Source: Anaerolineales bacterium (GTDB lineage Bacteria; Chloroflexota; Anaerolineae; 4572-78; J111). From it: a DNA stretch of 64,000 bases. The notes below the pieces were generated by a model, which worked only from the letters and a program-made list of their open reading frames with translations, was not told the origin of the DNA and searched no databases. Positions 42,280 to 48,905 of this stretch are shown here, piece by piece; positions within the stretch are counted from its first letter, which is position 1, and the number at the start of each line of letters is the position of its first letter. The DNA lies in the NCBI GenBank assembly GCA_015075405.1, contig JABTUK010000002.1:682001-746000 (forward strand). The letters are read 5' to 3'. A program made the position numbers and the translations under genes.

Positions 42280-43113
42280 TCAAACGTGACGCAGATAAGC
42301 AGTTTTGATGGCTTGCAGAAACTCCTGCTGATCCATGGCCCAATATTTGTTGGAAAAAATTTCAACCTCGTTGAAGCCGCTAAAGCCGGCCTCTTCCACC
42401 CAGCCCCGAATCTGGCGAATAGGAATACAGCCCTCGCCCATCAAACCCCGGTCGTTGAGCAAATCCTCGGTCGGCGTTTTCCAATCGCTTACGTGGAAGG
42501 CAAACAGGCGTCTGGCCTGGGCGCAGCGCCGAATTTCGGCTTCCAGATGGGGGTCCCACCACAGATGATAAACATCTACGGCAACCCCCACCAGCGGTGA
42601 AGCCAGTTCCGCGCAGATATCGTTGGCCTGGGCCAGGGTATTAATCGCTGAACGCGAATCGGCGTACATGGGATGGAGCGGTTCAACCGCCAGCCTGACC
42701 CCATACCGCTCTGCGTCGGGCAGGACAGCCATGATCCCCTCTTTGATTTGGCGGCGCGACTCTTCGAGTGGTTGGCCGGGGACAGCCCCGCAAACCAGCA
42801 CCACCAGCGGCGCGCCCAGGGCGGCTGCCTCCTCTATCGCCCGGCGGTTGTCGGCGATAGCCGCCTGGCGACCTGCCGGGTCGGGGGCGGGAAAGAAACC
42901 ACCCCGGCAAAGCGAAACGATAGATAGACCGGCGGCTCGAATCTGCTCACCCACTCGGGCTGGGTCGCGCCCGGTTAGAGCTTGCCGCCAGACGGTCATC
43001 CCGGCCACCCCGGCCTGAACGTAGCGCTCAATGGCCTCTTCAACAGGCCAGGGTTGGGTGGTGATGGTATGCACGCAGAGGCGCGAGGTATCGAGAAGCG
43101 GACTGGCTGCCAT
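42280..43113 (-). CDS. Sugar phosphate isomerase/epimerase (AP-endonuclease-2 fold)
   Basis: 277 aa TIM barrel of the xylose-isomerase-like family. The metal ligands can be followed: E in RLAVEPLHPMYADSRSAI, D and H in GVAVDVYHLWWDPHLEAEI, H in LFAFHVSDWKTPTED and the closing E in GFNEVEIFSNKYWAM. Such enzymes interconvert keto sugars (tagatose/psicose 3-epimerase, hydroxypyruvate isomerase, inosose dehydratase). The neighbourhood of dehydrogenases makes a ketose or inosose step likely. It lies 16 nt after the end of a truncated epimerase gene. Confidence 0.88.
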   Translation of the reverse strand: MAASPLLDTSRLCVHTITTQPWPVEEAIERYVQAGVAGMTVWRQALTGRDPARVGEQIRAAGLSIVSLCRGGFFPAPDPAGRQAAIADNRRAIEEAAALGAPLVVLVCGAVPGQPLEESRRQIKEGIMAVLPDAERYGVRLAVEPLHPMYADSRSAINTLAQANDICAELASPLVGVAVDVYHLWWDPHLEAEIRRCAQARRLFAFHVSDWKTPTEDLLNDRGLMGEGCIPIRQIRGWVEEAGFSGFNEVEIFSNKYWAMDQQEFLQAIKTAYLRHV

Positions 43114-43129
43114 AGACCATTCCTATAAG

Positions 43130-43357
43130 TTATAAATGATCCCGCCAGGAGGCCAGGTGGACGACACCATCGGCTCCTTGCAGCGCCTCAAAGGTCTGGC
43201 CCAAGTCGGTCAGGTCAATCCTCAGAAAAGGAGCCAGCGCTTCTCGCGGGGGCGCTATGTCTACATTCAAGACCTCATAATTGTGTTCAAGCAGCTCGCG
43301 TACAACCGCTCGGCCCGCTTTGCCGCTGCCGCCGGTAACGACGATTTTTTTTAGCAT
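43130..43357 (-). pseudogene. Truncated NAD-dependent epimerase/dehydratase (SDR) remnant
   Basis: 75 aa: KKIVVTGGSGKAGRAVVREL is a typical extended-SDR glycine motif, followed by VLNVDIAPP and VVHLASW. It stops at WRDHL, whereas extended SDRs run to about 300 residues, so the Y-x-x-x-K active site and the substrate domain are missing. The ATG and a CAGGAGATAACCTG ribosome site remain. The rest has probably been deleted when the isomerase gene came to lie 16 nt downstream. Either a dead remnant or a small nucleotide-binding domain. Confidence 0.7.
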
Positions 43358-43379
43358 GACAGGTTATCTCCTGTGAGAA

Positions 43380-43600
43380 TAGACCGGGGACCGGAGACCG
43401 ATGACCGGGTATTTATCATCGGTCTCCGGTCCCCGGTCATCACCGGCAAGAATTTTTCATTGTCAATAGTGTACCAGAGGCTCAATGACACTCCCCTAGT
43501 GATTGTCCAAAAATAAGTTCCCCCAAGTTCCTACGAGTTCCCAGGGAACTAAGGGAACTCAGAGCCGAAGGCCCCCTGTGGGTAGGAACTCAAAACGGGA
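43380..43600. repeat. GACCGG word-palindrome, hub repeat and GTTCCC hairpins
   Basis: 43382-43440 holds CCGGGGACCGGAGACCGATG and ATCGGTCTCCGGTCCCCGG. The hub repeat follows (43451-43495). 43518-43600 contains AAGTTCCC, GAGTTCCC, GGGAACT and GGAACTC words that can fold on each other. No gene is seen in this 263-bp gap. Confidence 0.65.
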
Positions 43601-43620
43601 AGTAAATTTTAGGCGTTCAC

Positions 43621-44466
43621 TTAGCTCAGTCTATAAAAGGCGCAGGCATTTTGGTAGAAGAGCTTTTCTTTCGTTGTAGCCGATAGCTCCCCGGTAGCGG
43701 CGTTGAGGGTTTTAAGCCAGGCTTGATAGGTTGTCGCCAGCAGAGAAACAGGCCAATCGCCACCGTACATCACCCGGTCAGGCCCAAAAGATTCAAGAAC
43801 GTGGTCAATATAGGGCTGTAAATCAGCCGGCATCCAGTGCTGCCAATCAGCTTCGGTGACGGCCCCAGAAAGTTTGCAGGCCACATTGGGGAAAGATGCC
43901 AGTATTTTGATTTCCTCGCGCCAGGGATCGAGTAAGTGGGCTTTAATCGCCGGCTTGCCCAGGTGATCCAGCACAAAAGATACCTGCGGGCACTGCTCAA
44001 CCAGCTTAATGACGTCGCTCAGTTGATAATGAAAAATACAAAGGTCGAAGCTATAGTTGAACTCGGCCAGCAGTTGCACGCCTGTGACAAAACCCGGTTG
44101 GAGGCAAAAACCGGCCCCTTCCGATTGGATCAACCGGCGCACCCCTTTAACGAGGGGATAAGCCGTAAGCGCCTGTAAATGTTCTCTGGCGGCTGCGCCT
44201 TTTTCCAGGGGAGCAAAGGCGACAATTGCTTGAATACGGGGTTCTGCTTGAGCCAGGTCTGTCACCCATTCGACCTCTTTCAAGCTATGCGCGGGAATGC
44301 AGTCGCACTGCACAAATACAATTTTTTGCAGGTTTACTGTGGTAGACTGCTCAGCCAAATCGGAGGGCAAAAAGGGCCGATTGATAGCGGGGATGCTGGT
44401 CAACCAATCATACTGTAACTCATGGGGGTTCCAAAAGTGAATGTGACTGTCAACGACGGCGTTCAT
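43621..44466 (-). CDS. Amidohydrolase-2 (L-fuconolactonase-like)
   Basis: 281 aa from ATG 44466; a GTG at 44505 would add 13 residues and lies closer to the tRNA. The N-terminus VVDSHIHFWNPHELQYDWLT and SFVLDHLGKPAI show the metal-dependent lactonase/decarboxylase fold; VMYGGDWPVSLL contains the catalytic aspartate. This subgroup opens sugar lactones (for example L-fuconate pathway). Together with sugar dehydrogenases, which produce lactones, it gives a credible two-step oxidation. Transcribed toward the sugar cluster. Confidence 0.85.
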   Translation of the reverse strand: MNAVVDSHIHFWNPHELQYDWLTSIPAINRPFLPSDLAEQSTTVNLQKIVFVQCDCIPAHSLKEVEWVTDLAQAEPRIQAIVAFAPLEKGAAAREHLQALTAYPLVKGVRRLIQSEGAGFCLQPGFVTGVQLLAEFNYSFDLCIFHYQLSDVIKLVEQCPQVSFVLDHLGKPAIKAHLLDPWREEIKILASFPNVACKLSGAVTEADWQHWMPADLQPYIDHVLESFGPDRVMYGGDWPVSLLATTYQAWLKTLNAATGELSATTKEKLFYQNACAFYRLS

Positions 44467-44587
44467 AAGTATTCCCGATGAAGCTACAGAATTAAAAGAG
44501 CGCACTTTGACCTAATGCGCTCTTTTGTCCTAACGTTGGGCCGGGTGGGAGTCGAACCCACACGAGGGTTAAGCCTCGGGGGATTTT

Positions 44588-45289
44588 CTTACTACTATGG
44601 CTTTCGCCACCCTTTACAGGTTTGTAGTCTGGACTTTCTCTTGACCTTAGGTGTCCGCCGTAGGTCTCGACCGTCAAGTCTCTACACCTTTTTCTTGCCG
44701 CCTCTATAATTGTCAGTTAAAGCGTGACAATTAGGACACAAAAGTTCGATATTGGGCAGTGTATTATTTGTCCTGTCCCCATCCTTGTGATGGAGTTCCA
44801 GGGATATGGGTTGACCTAGCCACTCTGTATTCCCACAACACTCACATTGGTATTTCTTGAGGCCACTACGAAGAAGTCTATTCTTTAGTCTCCAAGTGTT
44901 CTCTAACTTCTTGTGGACTAAAACTTCTTCCAAAGGTCGTATACCGTAAGTATGTGTTTTTCCTCTAAGGATGGCCTGTCCGAGAAAATGAGAGGTATCC
45001 AGATTAAGCACCCGGATACGTTTCTCTATGGCCTCATAATTTCCACCAGAGGGAGTCAAACCTATTCTTTTAAGAACTGCCCTTATCGAGCGACTACTCT
45101 TGACAGCATCTTCCAATTGTTCATCGGTATATTTTCTTGATTTCACAAATTACCGCAATTTGAAGAGGTAGCCAAATTGTCGCCGACAAAAAATTTGGCT
45201 CGGGGTTGCCACTATCATTGTCTGCTGAGGTTTCCCCGAATTTGGCCGAATTCACTCAGGAAGTTTCCTACCCTGGTGCTCAAACGCTT
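44588..45289 (-). ncRNA. Group I self-splicing intron (IC3-like) in tRNA-Leu(UAA)
   Basis: 702 nt on the minus strand. Conserved core elements are visible: P (TTCGGGGAAACC, 45240-45229), Q (GGCAACCCCGAGCC, 45210-45197), R (GTAGAGACTTGACGG, 44685-44671) and S (AAGAGAAAGTCC, 44642-44631), followed by GGGTGGCGAAAGCCA and the terminal G at 44588. The 5' exon CTT can pair with GAG in TTTGAGC for P1 with a U-G pair at the splice site. The order and sequences resemble the cyanobacterial tRNA-Leu intron. The P6 region is enlarged by an HNH ORF. Confidence 0.92.
44682..45146 (-). CDS. Intron-encoded HNH homing endonuclease
   Basis: 154 aa from GTG 45146 (no clear Shine-Dalgarno site). The N-terminal about 60 residues (YTDEQLEDAVKSSRSIRAVL) look like a helix-turn-helix DNA-binding module. 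The C-terminal half is an HNH nuclease: CECC, then SLELHHKDGDRTNNTLPNIE and LLCPNCHALT, giving two zinc Cys pairs and the H-N-H catalytic residues. It lies in the P6 loop of the intron and its TAG stop (44684-44682) is inside the ribozyme R element. It would cut intronless tRNA-Leu alleles to drive homing; the cut site is not known. Confidence 0.88.
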   Translation of the reverse strand: MKSRKYTDEQLEDAVKSSRSIRAVLKRIGLTPSGGNYEAIEKRIRVLNLDTSHFLGQAILRGKTHTYGIRPLEEVLVHKKLENTWRLKNRLLRSGLKKYQCECCGNTEWLGQPISLELHHKDGDRTNNTLPNIELLCPNCHALTDNYRGGKKKV

Positions 45290-45370
45290 AAGTCCCCTGC
45301 GTCTGCCATTCCGCCACCGGCCCATAATTTTGCGCAGAATATTACAATAAATGCGGGAGATAGTCAAGGT

Positions 45371-45441
45371 AGAGGCGAAGAGGCGAGGACACGAGGAGGC
45401 GAAAGTTTTCCTCGCCTCACGCGCCTTCGCCTCTTTCATCG
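45371..45441. repeat. GAGGCGAAGAGGCG word-palindrome upstream of the kinase
   Basis: AGAGGCGAAGAGGCGAGGAC repeats a 9-mer-like word; GCGCCTTCGCCTCTTTC is the matching right arm. It lies between the tRNA 5' end and the kinase promoter. Confidence 0.65.
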
Positions 45442-45458
45442 TGGTTAAAAAGTAGCAC

Positions 45459-45488
45459 TTGACAGCGGCATGAACCTTGTGATAGGAT
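45459..45488 (+). promoter_or_regulatory. Promoter of the Ser/Thr kinase gene
   Basis: TTGACA (45459-45464), 18-bp spacer and TAGGAT (45483-45488). The start codon at 45530 is preceded by CAGGAG. Confidence 0.5.
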
Positions 45489-45529
45489 GGGGGCGTCCCT
45501 ATTTCTCTCACCCTCAGGAGTGAACTATT

Positions 45530-47311
45530 ATGGATGATTTACAAGGGCTTATTGGTCAAACGCTCGGCCAGTACCGCATTATCGAGCAGATTGGCGCAGG
45601 CGGGATGGCCGCAGTCTTTAAGGCTTATCAGCCTGGACTCAATCGTGAAGTTGCCCTCAAAGTTTTGCCGCCTTATTTTGCCAAAAAAGAGGATTTTGTC
45701 GAGCGGTTCACCCGCGAAGCACAGGCTATTGGCAATTTACACCACCCCAATATTTTACCCGTTTACGACACCGGCCAGGATAAAGGTTTTAGTTACATTG
45801 CCATGCGCTATATTCCTAATGCCCGCACCCTGAGCGATGAGATGAAATCCCCCCTCTCCACAGAACGGATTATCGAGTTAATTGCTCAAATTGGTGGGGC
45901 GCTCGATCAGGCCCATAAAGCCGGCATTATCCACCGTGATGTGAAGCCGAGCAATGTTTTGCTCGACGGGCAATGGGCCTTACTCAGCGATTTTGGCCTG
46001 GCTAAAATGGTTGAAGGGTCTTCGGAGTTGACCGGCACCGGCGTGGGCATGGGCACCCCGGCTTACATGTCGCCGGAACAGGGTATGGGGAAAAGGGTAG
46101 ACCATCGCACCGATATCTATGCGCTGGGTATTATGCTGTATGAGATGCTGACCGGCGTAGTACCCCATCGCGCCGAGACGCCCATTGCTACCGTGATGAA
46201 ACGGCTTAACGAGCCGCTGCCGATGCCGCGCAGCCTCAACCCCAACATTCCAGAAGCAGTCGAGCGGGTTTTGCTGAAGGCGCTGGCGACAGACCCGGCT
46301 GACCGCTTTGACAGTACCGGAGCTATGGCCGTCGCCTTGAAGGAAGCGTTTGGTCCTAATCCCAACCAAGTTTTAGCCGGCGTGTCGGCCGGGTTGGTGA
46401 CGCCCCAAAAAACGGCCCCGGCTACGCCGGAACCCACCCGCGTGTCCAGCCAGCCGGTGGCTGTTCCAGTCCCCGCCAAATCCGGGCTGCCGCTCAATAT
46501 TTTGGGGTTTGGCGCAATTGGCGTATTAATTTTTCTGGTGCTGATTGGCATCGGCATCCTGATTTTTTTACAACTCCGTCCGGGTGATAATCAAGTAGCT
46601 CAAAATACGCCGGGGGTTGAAACACCCGCTACTGCAATTGTCGCTGCGGCCACGGCTGCCTCAACGCCGACAACGGCTCCCACCGAAGCGCCGACTTCTA
46701 CCCCCACCTCAGAGCCAACCGTCGCGCCTACGGCTGAGTCGGACACGATTTCGATACCTACGGAAGCAGAGCCAACCACCGCAGCCACTACTGTCGAAGC
46801 TGCACCCGCTGCGGGCAACACCCCCGAAGTTGCCGCAGCCATGACCGGCCAGGAAATGGTTGATCTGGCCCTGGTCGAAGCCCAAAAGTGGCAGCCCGAT
46901 GCTGTGCTCAGCGAAATTGCCACCAGTGGCTTAGGCCCGCTGGATGCCGAGGGCAAATCTACCGATTGGATCCTCAAATTCTGGTCGCCCACCACCAAAG
47001 GGTTGAATACAATCATATTTATGAATGGAACCTTTACCACTTCGCCCACCGACCTGCCTACTCCCAAAACCACCGTTCTCGACGGGGTGATACTGGATAC
47101 CAAACATTTAGTTGAGATTGGCGACCAGGCCGGGGCGGCCAAATACACCGCCGAAGGCTATCGGCCTATGGCAGCGATTACGCCCTATCCGCTGGATAAC
47201 AACCGGCTCACCTGGTATCTCAATTATGCCGGGGGTGATTTCCGGGTAGTGTTTACGGTGATTATTGATGCCAAAACCGGCGAGGTTATCCAGGCCATTT
47301 CACTGGAATAA
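45530..47311 (+). CDS. Membrane Ser/Thr protein kinase (PknB-type)
   Basis: 593 aa. The kinase domain covers residues about 13-275: glycine loop IGAGGMAAVFKA, VAIK-type lysine in EVALKVLP, catalytic HRDVKPSNVLL, DFG in LSDFGLAKM, and MGTPAYMSPEQ. A single membrane helix (LIFLVLIGIGILIFLQL, about 333-349) is followed by a Thr/Pro/Ala-rich linker (about 360-440) and an extracellular domain (about 450-593) with no PASTA repeats, of unknown fold but rich in TFTTSPTDLPTPKTTVLDG-like segments. It may sense an outside signal. A bidirectional terminator follows. Confidence 0.92.
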   Translation: MDDLQGLIGQTLGQYRIIEQIGAGGMAAVFKAYQPGLNREVALKVLPPYFAKKEDFVERFTREAQAIGNLHHPNILPVYDTGQDKGFSYIAMRYIPNARTLSDEMKSPLSTERIIELIAQIGGALDQAHKAGIIHRDVKPSNVLLDGQWALLSDFGLAKMVEGSSELTGTGVGMGTPAYMSPEQGMGKRVDHRTDIYALGIMLYEMLTGVVPHRAETPIATVMKRLNEPLPMPRSLNPNIPEAVERVLLKALATDPADRFDSTGAMAVALKEAFGPNPNQVLAGVSAGLVTPQKTAPATPEPTRVSSQPVAVPVPAKSGLPLNILGFGAIGVLIFLVLIGIGILIFLQLRPGDNQVAQNTPGVETPATAIVAAATAASTPTTAPTEAPTSTPTSEPTVAPTAESDTISIPTEAEPTTAATTVEAAPAAGNTPEVAAAMTGQEMVDLALVEAQKWQPDAVLSEIATSGLGPLDAEGKSTDWILKFWSPTTKGLNTIIFMNGTFTTSPTDLPTPKTTVLDGVILDTKHLVEIGDQAGAAKYTAEGYRPMAAITPYPLDNNRLTWYLNYAGGDFRVVFTVIIDAKTGEVIQAISLE

Positions 47312-47334
47312 CCCGGGGTCGAAATTAAGCCTAA

Positions 47335-47455
47335 AATCACCCTTCGATACACCCACCCCCTTCGGTCGGGGCTACTCAGAATGATTTTAGGCTTATAAAC
47401 GCATCCTGAGTAGCTCTGAGCAAAGCGAAGGGCATATCGAAGGATGCGTTTACAA
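47335..47455. repeat. CACCCTTCGATAC palindromic element
   Basis: TCACCCTTCGATACACCCAC, GGGGCTACTCAGAATG, GCATCCTGAGTAGCTCTGAG and CATATCGAAGGATGCG form nested arms. Related to 42215-42273. Confidence 0.6.
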
Positions 47456-47467
47456 ATTCGATTAGCA

Positions 47468-47502
47468 AAAGGGGCCGGCGGTTTAAGCCGGCCCCTTTTT
47501 TG
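47468..47502. terminator. Bidirectional intrinsic terminator
   Basis: GGGGCCGGC (47472-47480), loop GGTTTAA, GCCGGCCCC (47488-47496), with AAAA before and TTTTTT after. It can stop transcription from the kinase gene (+) and from the convergent gene at 47503 (-). Confidence 0.85.
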
Positions 47503-48612
47503 TCAGGAGTTTTTCCGAAAGAGCACAAAATCCCAGACCCATTTTTCCGGGTCGGCGGAATAAGAGAGGGGAACCACCGGCGAGAGGGGGGTACCGCTCT
47601 GGTCGGCCAGGTAAATATTCCAGACGCCATCCTCAAAAGTTCCCGGCTCGAATTTGACATTTCCCTGCTTGATATAATCACACTCCAAACAGTTAACGGC
47701 GCTCCAGTTCCAATCGCTGGGGCCGCTCTCGGCGTGCCGGCCGGAGGGAACATGGTCGCCCACCACTTTTATCCCGCCGATAGGAACGTTGCCGGCGCTT
47801 ACCGCCGCTACATAAATAGTAATCACGTGATAGTTGGTGCGCTGAAATTCTCGATTACCCTGCTCGACCATTGCAAAGGGAAATTCGGGCGCAGGCGGCG
47901 CAACGGTCGGTTCTGGTTCTGGCGTAGAAGCGACCGCTACGGGAGCGGCGGCGGGCGCAGCCGGCGCTGCGGGTGCGACGGCCGGTTGGGCGGCTACAAC
48001 GGACGGAGGCTCTGGTTCAAGCGAGATAGGTTCAGGGGTATCGGTTGGCAAGGGCGCTGCCGTAGGCGGCACGGTGGCGCTTGGAGTTAAAGTGGGGACA
48101 GGCGTGGGCACTTCGGTGGCTACCTCGCCGGGTGTAGGGAGGTAGGTAGTGCTATCAGAGGCTCCTTCGGTCAACAACGGCTGATTGGGATTAGATGTGG
48201 GGGTAAAAGTTGGTCGCAGTGTAGGAACAGCGGGGTCAGCAGGGTTGACGTAGGCCAAAGGGGCTTGAACCGGCACACGAGGACGGGTTCTGACATAAGC
48301 GGCAAAAACTATCGAGCCAAACAAAAATACCAGGCCGATAAAGGCAATGGTGGCAATGGCGTCTTTGGTCGGCCCCGACAATTGTCCAAACTCCCAAAAA
48401 TGGGCCTGGGATTTCTTTTTTTTGAGGGAACGCTTTTTAACAGGCGGCGTGGCCCGGGTCTTGTCGGCCTTAGTTAGCCGCTGAAGTTCAGCTTCAAGAT
48501 CATTAATTTCGACAATAACCGGATAAGGGGTGTTGGGGCCGTAGTAGGCTTGATATTTTTTCAACTCTTCCAGGCGATATTTTTTGGCCTGAATAAGTTC
48601 ATCTACTGCCAT
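47503..48612 (-). CDS. Membrane-anchored protein with Pro/Thr-rich stalk
   Basis: 369 aa from ATG 48612 (TTG 48627 would add five residues). An N-terminal charged helical part (VDELIQAKKYRLEELKKYQA) ends in a very basic KKRSLKKKKS patch, then one membrane helix (DAIATIAFIGLVFLFGSIVF, about 85-104), a long Pro/Thr/Ala stalk (about 110-265) and a C-terminal globular domain (about 270-369; WNIYLADQSGTPLSPVVPLS). The domain is like bacterial carbohydrate- or protein-contact domains but I cannot name it. Convergent with the kinase gene. Possibly an outer surface protein or kinase substrate. Confidence 0.65.
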   Translation of the reverse strand: MAVDELIQAKKYRLEELKKYQAYYGPNTPYPVIVEINDLEAELQRLTKADKTRATPPVKKRSLKKKKSQAHFWEFGQLSGPTKDAIATIAFIGLVFLFGSIVFAAYVRTRPRVPVQAPLAYVNPADPAVPTLRPTFTPTSNPNQPLLTEGASDSTTYLPTPGEVATEVPTPVPTLTPSATVPPTAAPLPTDTPEPISLEPEPPSVVAAQPAVAPAAPAAPAAAPVAVASTPEPEPTVAPPAPEFPFAMVEQGNREFQRTNYHVITIYVAAVSAGNVPIGGIKVVGDHVPSGRHAESGPSDWNWSAVNCLECDYIKQGNVKFEPGTFEDGVWNIYLADQSGTPLSPVVPLSYSADPEKWVWDFVLFRKNS

Positions 48613-48808
48613 AATACCCACCCACAATTGTTAGTTAGAACTCAACATAATGATACAGTTACTATCATAGCACAGGTAGAGCAAAAGCACAAAATTCAGA
48701 TGACATAATACAGAGACTCGTCTCACAAACACTATCAGTAGTAGGTTGCTTGCCCTGCTACACAATATATAGGAACTCTGTTTCTAACTAATTAGTCGAA
48801 ATTTCCTG

Positions 48809-48837
48809 TTGCAGCGATAAGCAGCCCGTGTTATACT
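48809..48837 (+). promoter_or_regulatory. Promoter of the first histidine kinase gene
   Basis: TTGCAG (48809-48814), 17-bp spacer, TATACT (48832-48837) with an extended TGT. The remaining 48628-48800 segment is AT-rich and shows no gene. Confidence 0.55.
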
Positions 48838-48905
48838 TTTAGGGCAATGTGTTTTTGCTAAGGACTTTGGAACAGTTCAGGGAAATCAATTTTTGACAGG
48901 CGCCG

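Larger units (their letters stand above)
44537..45323 (-). tRNA. tRNA-Leu(UAA), interrupted by a group I intron
   Basis: Minus strand. 5' exon 45323-45290 begins GGGCCGGTGGCGGAATGGCA and ends GGGGACTT (position 34). 3' exon 44587-44537 begins AAAATCCCCCGAGGC. The joined 85-nt tRNA has acceptor stem GGGCCGG/CCGGCCC, D stem GCG/CGC, anticodon stem GGGGA/TCCCC with loop CTTAAAA, a long variable arm GAGG/CCTC and T stem GTGGG/CCCAC with TTCGACT. The anticodon is TAA, the discriminator is A and CCA is not encoded. The intron sits between U34 and A35, the same point as in cyanobacterial and plastid tRNA-Leu(UAA). Confidence 0.93.

Noticed and set aside
44505-44505. GTG start of the lactonase-like gene at 44505
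   Set aside because: ATG 44466 directly precedes the DSHIHFW motif; the upstream 13 codons have no ribosome site and lie close to the tRNA 3' end.
45371-45441. Terminator upstream of the Ser/Thr kinase
   Set aside because: There is no U-tract after the hairpin, and the repeated words match the wider repeat class.
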